DNA of 64,000 bases, from NCBI GenBank assembly GCA_041476565.1, contig JBGOTQ010000002.1, forward strand, positions 1 to 64,000. Reading direction: 5' to 3'. How positions within the stretch are numbered: the stretch's first letter is position 1; each line of letters opens with the position of its first letter. The translations under genes were made by a program, and so were the position numbers. This document shows, in pieces, positions 43,725-53,401 of this stretch. The stretch comes from DATKMG01 sp041476565. Its GTDB lineage: Bacteria; Acidobacteriota; Terriglobia; Versatilivoradales; Versatilivoraceae. A model generated the notes under the pieces. The model saw nothing but the letters and a program-made list of their open reading frames with translations. It had not been told where the DNA came from and did no database searches.

Positions 43725-44327
43725 TCAACATCTTCTCAAGCGGAAACAGATCTCGTAGCAAGGAAAGATATAACAACAATTCTCTTCATAGAACTCTTTG
43801 GTGTATCGATTCAGGTTGAAGATCGCCTGGAGAATCCTTTTGACACCGTGCCGGAAATAAAAAGGGGGCGAAGATTTAAAAACCAAGCGGGCCTCCTCCA
43901 GAGAAAAAAGGTCCTGCCGAGAGTAATTTGGCACTTTCCTGCGGAACAATGGATCTTTGGCAAAGTAGGAGAAGCTATACAGCCCGAAAAAGCTCCGGTG
44001 AGTGAAATCAGAGTAATAGTAGGGGTTTGAGAAATGGGGCACTGAAATTTGGACGATTCCTCCCGGCCTGAGAACTCTAGCGATTTCGGTCATGAGCAAC
44101 CCGACGTCATGGACGTGTTCGAAAAAATGATGCGAATGAACCTGAATAATCGATTGGTTCTTCACTTCACGCAGCACTTCGTAGATGTCACCGACAATAT
44201 CCACGCAATCATAGTCAATGATGTCAATGCCTATAGAGTGGGAAAGGCGCTTACGAGAACCACAACCCAGTTCCAGGATGCCATCTTCCAATCCAGGCAA
44301 AAGGTTCTTCTTGTCCAAGATGCTCAT
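43725..44327 (-). CDS. Class I SAM-dependent methyltransferase
   Basis: A 200-residue small methyltransferase. The SAM motif is ILELGCGSRKRLSHSIGIDI, with DIVGDIYEVL and HHFFEHVHDVGLLMTEIARV, then RPGGIVQISVPHFSNPYYYS. The pattern SNPYYYSDFTH resembles glycan-associated methyltransferases. Its start overlaps the stop of the upstream GT2 gene by four bases (ATGA), so the pair is translationally coupled. The C-terminus is rich in Tyr, Cys and Phe. Confidence 0.83.
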   Translation of the reverse strand: MSILDKKNLLPGLEDGILELGCGSRKRLSHSIGIDIIDYDCVDIVGDIYEVLREVKNQSIIQVHSHHFFEHVHDVGLLMTEIARVLRPGGIVQISVPHFSNPYYYSDFTHRSFFGLYSFSYFAKDPLFRRKVPNYSRQDLFSLEEARLVFKSSPPFYFRHGVKRILQAIFNLNRYTKEFYEENCCYIFPCYEICFRLRRC

Positions 44328-45259
44328 GGCAAGTTCCGGGTCAGAAAAGACCCAATGAAATAACCATACCCCCCAAAGGTCTCCTTGAGTCTTGACGATG
44401 AAAAAGTAAGAATTCCCCAGATTAGACGGGTCGTGAGTTCTAGAGTCAAAGTCAACACTAAAAGGGTCATGGCTTCCAAGTAAGAGAAGTGCTTATATCC
44501 GTAAAGTATCCTGCTTTGAAGGGAATAATAAAGTCGCTTTGATCTTACCTGTTCAGAACTGCCTCCACCCTTGTGATATATGGAGGTGTCTGCCAAGAAA
44601 TAGGAAGAGTACCCTTTCTCCTTGGCGCGCAACGAAAAATCAACCTCCTCAAAATAGACGAAAAATCTCTCATCAAACCCATTCAACCCCTCGAACAGTT
44701 CGCGTCTTACCAGGAAGTAGGCTCCAATTACCTGCTCAACTTCTCGACTGCGAATGCACTCCTCAGGACCCATCAAGTGGGGTGGAAAAAGACCGGGCAG
44801 AACATGGCTGAGACGAGTCATCTTTCCAAAGAGGATCCTCAACGTGGGAAAGCGCGCACAGGATGTCATCGGAGAACCTGCTTCATTTACCAGCCGCACT
44901 CCGCAAATGCCCACCATGGCATGGCCAGGATCGGTCAGGAAAGCGATTGACTCTCCAAGTGTGTTCTCGAACAGGATGGTGTCGGGATTCAGGAAAAGCA
45001 GGTAGTCGCCATTCGATTCACGTGCTCCCTGGTTGCATGCCACCGCAAAACCGCGATTGACCACGTTGTTGATAAGCAACAAAGGCAGATCGAGGGTTTC
45101 GAGGGCATCGGCCGAGTGGTCATTGGAAGCGTTGTCGACCACAACCACGCGGCGCAGTTCCCACTCATTCTTCTTGCACATCACAACCGATTCAAGGCAT
45201 TGGCGCAGGCAATGACCGGAATTCCAATTTACAATAATGACATCGACAGAGACACCCAT
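44324..45259 (-). CDS. Family 2 glycosyltransferase (rhamnosyltransferase-like)
   Basis: A 311-residue GT2 enzyme of the GT-A fold with DVIIVNWNSGHCLRQCLES, VVVDNASNDHSADALE, the DXD-like site FLNPDTILFE, and GAYFLVRRELFEGLNGFDER followed by FFVYFEEVDFSLRAKEKGY. This arrangement is characteristic of rhamnosyl- and related transferases (WcaA/RfbN type). The C-terminal region has a hydrophobic stretch that may touch the membrane. It is coupled to the following methyltransferase gene, so the added sugar may then be methylated; that is an inference. Confidence 0.88.
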   Translation of the reverse strand: MGVSVDVIIVNWNSGHCLRQCLESVVMCKKNEWELRRVVVVDNASNDHSADALETLDLPLLLINNVVNRGFAVACNQGARESNGDYLLFLNPDTILFENTLGESIAFLTDPGHAMVGICGVRLVNEAGSPMTSCARFPTLRILFGKMTRLSHVLPGLFPPHLMGPEECIRSREVEQVIGAYFLVRRELFEGLNGFDERFFVYFEEVDFSLRAKEKGYSSYFLADTSIYHKGGGSSEQVRSKRLYYSLQSRILYGYKHFSYLEAMTLLVLTLTLELTTRLIWGILTFSSSRLKETFGGYGYFIGSFLTRNLP

Positions 45260-45454
45260 TATTTAGTCGTCCCTTCGCACTCCTAGTTATTAATGGTTGA
45301 GGATTTGAAAGGACGCCTTATAGAAAGCGCTCCCTGGCTCAGCGACCTTTGACAAGACAAGCCTTTCTTCGGAGAAAGGCTCACAGAAACGACGCAATCC
45401 CCGATGTGGTAGCCACATTCCAACTGACGTTCACCATACTGAGAGATTCTGGCA

Positions 45455-46426
45455 TCAGTGTTTCTTGATCAACAAATCCTTTAGTACACTCTGAAATCCA
45501 TTGGAATAGCGGAAATAGCGGCCCGTGACGATTTCGGCAAGAACCTTGGTAATACGTCTCCATCGCTGGTCCGGAAGACTAGCACGGAACTGAATGTGGG
45601 TAGTCTTTTCTTCGATACGAGATAGAACCTGGCACGCACCTATAGAAGGATGCTCCAATAACCTTTTGCGGAGCAACTCGAGTTGGTGGCAGTATGTTTT
45701 GTACGGAGTGAAGTTCAAGGTTTTGTGTTCAATCCACTTCTGCATTGGCTCACGTAAGATAGCCCCTACCTGATTTGAGGAGTGCTGACGGTAAAGAATC
45801 AGCCGATCTGGAATTGCAGCAATACGAGCCTGAGAGCCTATCATCAAGGCAATCCAACCGTCATGTAGCCACGCCGGTGGAATCGGGAGAAGCAGTTCTC
45901 TGAAGCTCGAGCGCAAAGCAAGCGTCGCACCAGCCACCACATTATGCCGAAACAACACCTCAAGCTCTTGTCCCTTACTCATACGTTTCTGCTCCGACAT
46001 GCTGAAGCCCAAAGCCTGCCAGAGAGTATAACCCAAGGGGGCAAGCGTGGCGTCCACCAGTTCAGCGTCGCTGAAGACGGCTCCGATTTTGGGGGACGAC
46101 TGGAAGGCAGCCTCCAACACCGCAAGCTTCTTTGGCCGCCAGACATCATCCTGGTCAGACAAAACAATGACGTCCCCCTGACAGAGGCCAATCGCCCGAT
46201 CGAAGTTCCGGGTGGTTCCCATTGTTTCTGCATTGATTGTCACACGGACTGGGAAGGTTGCCCTGGCAGCAAAACGCCTGGCGATAGCCACCGTATTGTC
46301 TTGCGAGACATCGTCGCAGATAATCAGTTCGTCCGGAAGGCGCGTCTGGGCGGCAATGCTATTTAGCTGATCCGGCAAATAGCCGGATCCATTATAAGTA
46401 CACAATGCGACAGACAGGTTGAACAT
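45455..46426 (-). CDS. Family 2 glycosyltransferase
   Basis: A 323-residue GT2 enzyme. Motifs are LSVALCTYNGSGYLPDQLNS, LIICDDVSQDNTVAIA, the acidic site VIVLSDQDDVWRPKKL and PPAWLHDGWIALMIG, a set found in rhamnosyl/galactosyltransferases of O-antigen loci. ATG 46426 is used. An open frame to 46468 overlaps nothing useful. A 195-base gap without a gene separates it from the next gene downstream (45259). Confidence 0.88.
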   Translation of the reverse strand: MFNLSVALCTYNGSGYLPDQLNSIAAQTRLPDELIICDDVSQDNTVAIARRFAARATFPVRVTINAETMGTTRNFDRAIGLCQGDVIVLSDQDDVWRPKKLAVLEAAFQSSPKIGAVFSDAELVDATLAPLGYTLWQALGFSMSEQKRMSKGQELEVLFRHNVVAGATLALRSSFRELLLPIPPAWLHDGWIALMIGSQARIAAIPDRLILYRQHSSNQVGAILREPMQKWIEHKTLNFTPYKTYCHQLELLRKRLLEHPSIGACQVLSRIEEKTTHIQFRASLPDQRWRRITKVLAEIVTGRYFRYSNGFQSVLKDLLIKKH

Positions 46427-46480
46427 GTGACTTGGGTAAATGAGCTTTTTGGGTTCTACTCCCCCCAAGCGATCAGACGG

Positions 46481-47467
46481 CTAGGCTCGTTTCTTGCAGA
46501 TGGCCATGACGAAATCACTTCCAACCTCCTTACTCGCCATCAACAGGTCCTCCGCCTCAAAGCAAAACTGTAGGAGACTTTTTGTTTCAGGTTCCAGGCT
46601 TTGGAAGTTGTGAGCGATGCCGTGAAACAGCATGTGCAGGAGAGTTCCGCCGTACTCTTTGAATTCTACGATTTCGAACGTCCGCCTAAGAAGTTCAGGT
46701 ATCTGCGCAGATTCCGGGGCCTCTGACGGGTCGGACAAAACCATACTCAAGCGGCTTGGTCTGACCACGGTGGTCTTGACACGTCCTGTCCCCCATTCTC
46801 TCCTGTAGCTTTGTGGCAACAGCGTCAATAAGGCCTCGATTGCTTCAAGCTGGCGAGCTGTCCATTGAAACCTGCATGGTCCTACGAACTCATTGACGAA
46901 GAAGAGTCCATCGGACTTCAGTGCCCGATTAATCCGGGCCAGCACCGTGGAAACTGGGGAGCAATGATGAAGCGACTGGTTCACCCACGCTACATCATAC
47001 TGCTCCTCTGAGTAGTCGATCTTCCCTACGTCACCGATATGAAAATCGATGACATCCCCCAATTTCATTTGTTGGGCCTTTTCGTAGGCTCTTTCGACCC
47101 TCTCCAGAGAGATATCGTAGGCTTGAATACTGTGGAATCCTCCCAATTGAGCAAAGACAAGTTCATGCTCTCCGGTGCCACAACCGAGGGAGAGCGCTTT
47201 CAGCCCCACTCTGCCGGCGAGGTACTTGCTATGCAAATAGTGCTCGAAGCCGAGCTCTTTCTCTCCGGTAACGAGGAGACTCCACCTTTTTCTCACTTCG
47301 GGTATGTCCCACCAGTGAATCGGTGGACTCTGGATATGTTGCCACGAGATGGTAGTTTTCTCTGTTCGACTCTTCAGGATCTGCGACAACGTTTTTCTCA
47401 TTTTGGTCGGTTGAAGTTGCCTGACAAGTCTGAACAGATCTCCAGTATTGATCAGGTTATCGAACAT
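46481..47467 (-). CDS. Class I SAM-dependent methyltransferase, larger form
   Basis: A 328-residue methyltransferase. The SAM loop is ALSLGCGTGEHELVFAQLGG, with AYDISLERVERA, the acidic FHIGDVGKIDY and WVNQSLHHCSPVSTVLARIN, then KSDGLFFVNEFVGP. The N-terminal 100 residues contain IHWWDIPEVRKRW, seen in methyltransferases of O-antigen loci. The extra C-terminal domain (about 220-328) is helical. It sits upstream of the GT2 gene on the same strand. Substrate unknown. Confidence 0.8.
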   Translation of the reverse strand: MFDNLINTGDLFRLVRQLQPTKMRKTLSQILKSRTEKTTISWQHIQSPPIHWWDIPEVRKRWSLLVTGEKELGFEHYLHSKYLAGRVGLKALSLGCGTGEHELVFAQLGGFHSIQAYDISLERVERAYEKAQQMKLGDVIDFHIGDVGKIDYSEEQYDVAWVNQSLHHCSPVSTVLARINRALKSDGLFFVNEFVGPCRFQWTARQLEAIEALLTLLPQSYRREWGTGRVKTTVVRPSRLSMVLSDPSEAPESAQIPELLRRTFEIVEFKEYGGTLLHMLFHGIAHNFQSLEPETKSLLQFCFEAEDLLMASKEVGSDFVMAICKKRA

Positions 47468-47545
47468 CGATAAGACCCCGAAGAACCAAGTGTGGCTACC
47501 AGTGTCACGAGCGAACTAAGGGAGACATGTTTTCTGGTGACAATC

Positions 47546-48814
47546 CTATGGCTTGACTCTCATTATTGTCTCCAGAAATACTGCGGACAGTCGCTCCTCT
47601 GTGAACAGTGACGGTACCTCGGAGGGCCAGTTCCCCGCGGTACAAGCCTCAAGAAAACTGATGACCGCTGTTGTCGACCTCGGTGTTAGCCAGGGGTCGA
47701 CCAGGAAGAATTGTGACAGGCCTGACGCCGCTTGCCAAACTGCACTTCCATCAGGTGTGACTGCCAGGACTGGCTTTCGTGCAACGAGGTAGTCGTAGAA
47801 CTTTAAGGGAATGGTCGGGGGAACCACGGTCAATAGCAGCAACCCATCTGCAAGTGATAGACGAGATGACAACGCCTCTCGAGACACGGCTGGCTCAATT
47901 ACGATTTCCCACCCCTTGTCTTCCAATCGTCTCCTGTAACCTTGTAGGTCATCTCTGTCTTGAGGTTCGAGTGATCCAATGAATGTCAGTTTGCCCTTCA
48001 TGCTCGTCGTTCGCACCCCTTCAAGAAAGGGTTCCAATAGGAAACCCGGTCTTCGAGTTCTCCTGGAGCCAGTGAAACGTCCCGCGTGGACAAGGTCAAG
48101 ACCGGCTGGACGGTGGGCTAAGGCAGTTGAGATTCGACCGTTGCTGGATGGCAGAGGGCATACGTTGTAGAGAACCGTGATCTTCCCTTTGGTGAAGGGA
48201 AGTCTTCTTTCCATCAATTCCTTCCAGGCTGGCGAACTAACAAAAACATGATCGGCAGCTCTAATAATCTTTTCCTCCCAACGGCCTTCGCGCCAGCGCT
48301 GAATAGAAGATTGATACAACATGGGACGGAGTGGCTCGTCGAGCCAGCCGTCCCGCATGTCAATAATCAGCCGGGAGTGCAGCCGATTCGCCAATAAATA
48401 TGAGCCCACATGGGAAGACTCGGGAGGATTTGAGGAGAGCACCCAAGTGGCTGACGTGGCATGCTTCACGACGAGTGGGTGTCGTGCTGCCCGACGAGCC
48501 CAAACAACACCAGGATCTGGAATCAGGAGCAGATGCGCTGCAAGTCGGCGCAACCGATTAGGGCGGCGGCGAGAGGTGAACTGATAGCCACGTCCCTCCT
48601 CCACATCACCATGCAGACCCAGTGGGTCCGCAATGGTGATCTCCACCCCCCAAGAGGTGTTTACACTCCGATCAGATCCTCCAGCCCGTACAAGAATGGT
48701 TGTGATCTGTTGAGTCGAGAGCCAACGGATGAACCCACTGATCCTGAACACGCCAATGAATCTGGAATTTCCCCAGAAAGGTGCAATCACCACCATCTTC
48801 TTCTTTGAACTCAT
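47546..48814 (-). CDS. Family 4-like glycosyltransferase
   Basis: A 422-residue GT-B fold protein with N-terminal VVIAPFWGNSRFIGVFRISG and the C-terminal features DLVHAGRFTG, KLTFIGSLEPQDRDDLQGYR, and YDYLVARKPVLAVTPDGSAV. The first domain has SSNPPESSHVGSYLLANRLH, a pattern seen in GT4 enzymes of surface-polysaccharide loci. It carries an unusually Arg-rich central stretch (RRRPNRLRRLAAH). No donor specificity can be read. It lies between two methyltransferase genes. Confidence 0.82.
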   Translation of the reverse strand: MSSKKKMVVIAPFWGNSRFIGVFRISGFIRWLSTQQITTILVRAGGSDRSVNTSWGVEITIADPLGLHGDVEEGRGYQFTSRRRPNRLRRLAAHLLLIPDPGVVWARRAARHPLVVKHATSATWVLSSNPPESSHVGSYLLANRLHSRLIIDMRDGWLDEPLRPMLYQSSIQRWREGRWEEKIIRAADHVFVSSPAWKELMERRLPFTKGKITVLYNVCPLPSSNGRISTALAHRPAGLDLVHAGRFTGSRRTRRPGFLLEPFLEGVRTTSMKGKLTFIGSLEPQDRDDLQGYRRRLEDKGWEIVIEPAVSREALSSRLSLADGLLLLTVVPPTIPLKFYDYLVARKPVLAVTPDGSAVWQAASGLSQFFLVDPWLTPRSTTAVISFLEACTAGNWPSEVPSLFTEERLSAVFLETIMRVKP

Positions 48815-48853
48815 TGAATCCTCGTTATCCTGAATGTTATCGATAGTGGCCTC

Positions 48854-49564
48854 TCATCGCTGTCTGAAGCAAATCCAGACTTCTTTTTCGCATTCTACGG
48901 AAACACGATTCAGTAAGGCAGGTGGCAGTAGTTTCTCTTTGCTAATTGTCCATGTGGAGAACCCTCCGTCACTTAAACGGAGAAGGAAGTCTCTGCCATA
49001 CTGACGGACATGGTCAGCTTGTCCGTAATGGAACGTTCTACCTTCGGCACCTCTGATCGATGGGTCCTCACGTGTCAATTTGCCTTCGATAGGTACTTGA
49101 ATGCTGGCCCATCCATTTCGTTTGAGCACTCTCTGAAGCTCGGCCAAGGCCCTGCGATCGTCGGGAATATGTTCCAGTACGTGGTTGCAGATCACAGCGT
49201 CGAACGTTTCGTCGGTGAAGGGGATAGCTGTTATATCCGCTTGCAACATAAAGGATCCACCTTCTATGCCTACCGAAACATACTCGAACCGCCTGCGAAG
49301 CTTTGGTTCAAGGCAGGCCTCAGGGGCTACGTGCAGCAACCGCCCGCCTGACGACAACTTGTCTTCCTTCCAGAGTTGGACTAAGACAAGCCAAAGGAGA
49401 CGATGGCGTTCTAGGGAACCGCATCCAGGGCACAGTGCGTTAGCTCGAGAGACAATCCCTGCCGGGCAAAGCATTCGGAAATGCCCGCGGCAGATTGGGC
49501 AATAATATCTTGTGCCGGCGTACCAGGTTCTTCTGAAGAGTTCCCTTAACTTAGGAGAGACCAT
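48854..49564 (-). CDS. Zinc-ribbon class I methyltransferase
   Basis: A 236-residue protein with an N-terminal cysteine cluster (YYCPICRGHFRMLCPAG, then CPGCGSLERHRLLWL) and a Methyltransf_11-type core. The core has RLLHVAPEACLEPKL, ADITAIPFTDETFDAVIC, NHVLEHIPDDRRALAELQRV and KRNGWASIQVPIEG. The HVAPE in place of DxGxGxG in the SAM motif I is a known variant of this zinc-ribbon group. It lies 40 bases downstream of the GT gene, same strand. Substrate unknown. Confidence 0.85.
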   Translation of the reverse strand: MVSPKLRELFRRTWYAGTRYYCPICRGHFRMLCPAGIVSRANALCPGCGSLERHRLLWLVLVQLWKEDKLSSGGRLLHVAPEACLEPKLRRRFEYVSVGIEGGSFMLQADITAIPFTDETFDAVICNHVLEHIPDDRRALAELQRVLKRNGWASIQVPIEGKLTREDPSIRGAEGRTFHYGQADHVRQYGRDFLLRLSDGGFSTWTISKEKLLPPALLNRVSVECEKEVWICFRQR

Positions 49565-49625
49565 AACGCTTTGGCAAGAAATCAGCGAATCCCAAGCAAC
49601 TCCTGGCTTTATACATTATCACCGC

Positions 49626-50807
49626 TTATGAGTTCTGGATCTCACGATAGATACACGCTAGGCGCCCTGCTTGCGTCACTGCATTGTATTCTGCTTCCAC
49701 GTGTCGACGGCCCTGCATGCCCATCTCGGGCCATTTCTCCGGGTTCTCAACCAGCCAAAAAAGATTATTTACTATCCCTTCAACGTCTCGTTCTTCGGCC
49801 AAGAGTCCACTCTGGCCATGTTTCACAATCGCGGGGATATCGCAATGGTATGTACTGACAACCGGCATTCCTGTAGCCAATACTTCAATGAGACTTACTG
49901 GCGCACCACCTTCAGTGTCACCGTCGATTGACGTTATACTGGGAGACAAAAAGATGTGATGTCGATAACACTCTTCCAGAAAAACATTATAAGGCTGAAA
50001 CCCCAGCAGCCTCGTTGTGTTACGCATTCTGTACCTATCGATTGTGTCTAGGATTCTTTGTTTTTCAGAATGGTTGCGAGATTCGTGGTCGGCATCACCG
50101 ATAATAGTTGTGGTAATTGGAACATCCTGCTGCAGGCGTCCCAGGGCTTCCAAGGCGTAAGGGATACCTTTCTTCTCCCGGAACGAGGCAGCTATTAGCA
50201 CGCGCAAGTCTTCTGAACGCTCCCAGAACCTTGGTCTAAAATCGATGCAGTGGACAGGCACACCAAGATGATGAACCTTAACCAGAGCCGGAGGGCACCC
50301 CAATTCCACCAGACATTGTGCCATGTGCGGCCCCTCGCATAAGACGCCATCAACTTGGTCAAATAACTCCATGTACCTTTCCCTCCAGACGGCATCCTGC
50401 CTTGGGAGATAGTTTACGTCCAGCCCGTAAAAACTGACAAGGTGCCTGAGTCCAGACTGCTTTGCGGCTTTGGAGTTAATCCAGCCGACATTACCGAAAT
50501 GAGAGTGAAGAATCTTGGCATGATGTTGTCGTGCGGCTCGAATCAAAAATCCAAGATGCCGCCGGACCCCAAATTTCCGCATGGCCCTGTCAAAATATTG
50601 CATGTAAAAGGGAACCTCGGCAAAAGCATGCAAGTTGGCTATGGGGAATTGCTGTAGATTCAAGGTCTCTCGGCAGAGGATATGACTCTCTACTGTGGAC
50701 GGCAACAGCCGGATTTGATGGTAAAGCCAGGGTTGGGTTTGCGGCAGCCAGCAAGGAACGTCATGGCACACTACAACTCTATTGTCTATCTTGGATTTGA
50801 CAGCCAT
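49626..50807 (-). CDS. Family 4 glycosyltransferase (colanic-acid type)
   Basis: A 393-residue GT4 enzyme. Signature parts are ILHSHFGNVGWINSKAAKQS, LVSFYGLDVNYLPRQD, and the donor half VLIAASFREKKGIPYALEAL with DGDTEGGAPVSLIEVLATGM and PVVSTYHCDIPAIVKHGQSG. HSHFGNVG and the EG-E loop are typical of the WcaL/AmsK-type colanic-acid and exopolysaccharide transferases. ATG 50807 is clear. A 242-base gap without a gene separates it from the flippase gene upstream. Confidence 0.88.
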   Translation of the reverse strand: MAVKSKIDNRVVVCHDVPCWLPQTQPWLYHQIRLLPSTVESHILCRETLNLQQFPIANLHAFAEVPFYMQYFDRAMRKFGVRRHLGFLIRAARQHHAKILHSHFGNVGWINSKAAKQSGLRHLVSFYGLDVNYLPRQDAVWRERYMELFDQVDGVLCEGPHMAQCLVELGCPPALVKVHHLGVPVHCIDFRPRFWERSEDLRVLIAASFREKKGIPYALEALGRLQQDVPITTTIIGDADHESRNHSEKQRILDTIDRYRMRNTTRLLGFQPYNVFLEECYRHHIFLSPSITSIDGDTEGGAPVSLIEVLATGMPVVSTYHCDIPAIVKHGQSGLLAEERDVEGIVNNLFWLVENPEKWPEMGMQGRRHVEAEYNAVTQAGRLACIYREIQNS

Positions 50808-51049
50808 TGTTCTTTCCTTGCTTCTCCAACCGACTCGATGAAATGTGACAGTGGCTTAGAGACACCGGACCACCCCCTCATGCCATATGGATCGTCATCT
50901 CCATGTCGTGCAGAGAGGAACAAGCATTGGTGGCAAACCAAGCCTTAGTTTGTCGAAATCGGATAGGAAGCCCATGTATGACTCTTGCTTGGTTATTGGA
51001 CTTCATACCCTAGGCATTAATCCAGAAAACAAAAGGCATCACATGTTCT

Positions 51050-52489
51050 CTAAATCTGTTCTCGGAGCATATCAAGCAAGCGAACAGATTGCTGGCGATT
51101 GATGAACCAACTCGAAACCAAGTATACAATTCCTCCCACAGCAACCATTAGCGTCAGTGCGGCAAAGGAAGGGATCCTGAAAACAAAACGGGCCTTGAGG
51201 AAAGAAAGCACTACATACATCACTAGGCTGCTTGCGAAAGGGCGCCAAAGTGTGACGGCAAGGTCGGCGACCGGGAGGTCGATTAAACGAAAGGAAATAA
51301 CAAAACTTGGACCCGCCAAGATGAAAGACATGACAGCATAGCAGGTCGCAACGCCGTAAATGCCCCAGCGCAATCCCACCAGAAATGAAATGATTGTCAG
51401 CACACCGGCGACGACTCCCCAACGAAGCATCAGATCTGTTCTTCCTTTAGCCTGATAAATAGCTCCAACTGTAGTTCCGATTGATTGGATCATGCCTACT
51501 GGCACCAAAATTAACAAGAGCTTGGGGACAGGTGCCCATTGCGGTCCAAACACGGTGAAGACAAACAGGTCACGGGTGACGAGCAAGCCGAATGCCATAG
51601 GAAAAGAGAGGAACGCAATCGCGCTAGACACATTCAAGTATGCACGTCGAAATCGCGATTCCGTGTCTTGGAGTTGCGAGTAGACAGGAAACATGACTCT
51701 CCCCACCACATCTGACATGACTTGGATGGGATAGTACATAATGCGATAGGCCAAAGCGTAGAAACCCAGATTGCCTGGGCCAAGATACCTCCCGATCAGG
51801 AAGTTGTCCGCATTTCTCGCAAGGTAATTGAAGATATTAAAGCCGGTCAAGTTCAGGCTGTACCAGCCAATGGTTTTGACGGCCGACGCCTTAAAAACGA
51901 ACCGGGGAGCCCAAGGGCTAAGGATCCACTGCAGTACCGATGTGACTAGGACAATTGTCAGGGTCTGAAAGATTAGACTCCAACTGCCTGCTCCCCAATA
52001 AGCCAGCCCAATGCCGACCGGAGCACCAACCGCGACAGCGGCCATCTCAGTCTTTGCAATGGTGTGAAAAGCCAACTGTCGTTGCATTAATGCTTGTTGT
52101 ACAGTACTGAAGCTGGAAATCAAGAAAGTGAACGCGAGCACCTTGAGCATGAGGACGATCCGCGTATCGTGAAAAAGTATTCCAAACACCGGAGAGAGCA
52201 CAACAAGACCTCCCGTGGCTGCGAAGCCTATGGCAACGTTGGTCCAAAACACGCTCGAAGCTATCTCTTCGGGGAGATCCCGCGCCTGGATGATGGCCGC
52301 CGAAGTACCCAAGTCTCTGATGAGTCCCAAAAACCCGACAGCAATGGTTGCCATCCCCACCAGTCCGAAATCCGTCGGTGTTAAGAGACGGGCCAGGATG
52401 ACCACGGAGGCGAAATGCAGAAATTGTTTTCCGATGTTTGAGACAAATGACCATTTGACCCCAGAAGAAGCAGACTGTCTTAGACTCAC
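51050..52489 (-). CDS. Lipid-linked oligosaccharide flippase (MOP/Wzx, WzxC-like)
   Basis: A 479-residue protein with twelve to fourteen hydrophobic helices. It moves polyprenyl-linked oligosaccharide across the inner membrane. Family features are GVKWSFVSNIGKQFLHFASV, ILARLLTPTDFGLVGMATI and RDLGTSAAIIQARDLPEEIA, matching the WzxC/TuaB branch. GTG 52489 is preferred. It overlaps the stop of the upstream methyltransferase by four bases (GTGA), whereas ATG 52531 would overlap by 46. It is the only flippase in the window and fits a Wzx/Wzy-type route with the initiating enzyme at 39492. Confidence 0.88.
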   Translation of the reverse strand: MSLRQSASSGVKWSFVSNIGKQFLHFASVVILARLLTPTDFGLVGMATIAVGFLGLIRDLGTSAAIIQARDLPEEIASSVFWTNVAIGFAATGGLVVLSPVFGILFHDTRIVLMLKVLAFTFLISSFSTVQQALMQRQLAFHTIAKTEMAAVAVGAPVGIGLAYWGAGSWSLIFQTLTIVLVTSVLQWILSPWAPRFVFKASAVKTIGWYSLNLTGFNIFNYLARNADNFLIGRYLGPGNLGFYALAYRIMYYPIQVMSDVVGRVMFPVYSQLQDTESRFRRAYLNVSSAIAFLSFPMAFGLLVTRDLFVFTVFGPQWAPVPKLLLILVPVGMIQSIGTTVGAIYQAKGRTDLMLRWGVVAGVLTIISFLVGLRWGIYGVATCYAVMSFILAGPSFVISFRLIDLPVADLAVTLWRPFASSLVMYVVLSFLKARFVFRIPSFAALTLMVAVGGIVYLVSSWFINRQQSVRLLDMLREQI

Positions 52490-53256
52490 AATGACTTCTT
52501 TCTGGCGACCACAAGGTACATCAATGTCCATTGTTCGGTTCTATCAATTCTGTCCACCCCGAAGGATATAAGCTGAGTGAGTAGTCCCACAAGGTCGACA
52601 AGGTGCAACCAGCGGAGAGGCCCGCGATTGAAGCGATAAAGGTTATACACAAATAGTTGCCCAAAGGTGCCCCAAAATCCTGAAAGAGCATTGATCTCGA
52701 CGATCTCAAACCCAACCTTCTCAAATAGATATTTCAATCCATACCTACTGAACCTAAAGAAGTCTCGAGGTTCCTCATGAAGGTGCCAGATGAACGGGAC
52801 AGTATACAGAGCATATCCACCAGCCCGCAAAAGGCGATGGCATTCCCGAAGCGCTACCTCTGGCTCCTCAAGGTGCTCCATGACCGATGTGCACAACACC
52901 GAGTCAAATGACTGGTCATCAGCGGGAATTCTGTAAGCCGTTCCCCAAAGGTCAACATCCTTTGGGCCATGAAGAGTACCAGAATGGTCAATTCCGATGT
53001 GTTCAGTCACCAAGGATGAAAGCACTTGCCTGAAAGGCTTGGTTCCACAGCCGATATCGATGAGTCTGCCGCAGAGATACTTCTTTGCGGCTCTAACGAC
53101 TTCGCGATCGTGAATATAGTGGACTAACAAGTTTCTGATTTGGCGTACCACAGTCTTCCTACCCAGGGTGTGAAGCTGCTTGACGTCACGAGCCGGGTCA
53201 AGCCTAAGATGGATAAGACAAATTACATCGCGCCGTCCCAAGGTTTCAGGAGCCAA
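52486..53256 (-). CDS. Class I SAM-dependent methyltransferase
   Basis: A methyltransferase of up to 256 residues. The core is RLIDIGCGTKPFRQVLSS, IGIDHSGTLHGPKDVDLW, CTSVMEHLEEPEVALRECHR and RAGGYALYTVPFIWHLHEEP, then RDFFRFSRYGLKYLFEKVGF. The FIWHLHEEPRDFFR block marks a group common in O-antigen loci. The start is uncertain: TTG 53256 is the longest choice and no ATG is available nearby. Its stop overlaps the flippase start, suggesting coupling. Confidence 0.82.
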   Translation of the reverse strand: MAPETLGRRDVICLIHLRLDPARDVKQLHTLGRKTVVRQIRNLLVHYIHDREVVRAAKKYLCGRLIDIGCGTKPFRQVLSSLVTEHIGIDHSGTLHGPKDVDLWGTAYRIPADDQSFDSVLCTSVMEHLEEPEVALRECHRLLRAGGYALYTVPFIWHLHEEPRDFFRFSRYGLKYLFEKVGFEIVEINALSGFWGTFGQLFVYNLYRFNRGPLRWLHLVDLVGLLTQLISFGVDRIDRTEQWTLMYLVVARKKSL

Positions 53257-53401
53257 CGAGACACAAAAGCAACTTGGGAGAGATCAAGCTGGTGAACGAT
53301 AATAGTGAAGTCCCAGTCTCCTATTCACTGCCCATTCATCGAAGCGTCTTATCCGCAGGGCTACTAGTCTATCGCTCAAGCACGATTGGTCGTTCAGTCT
53401 G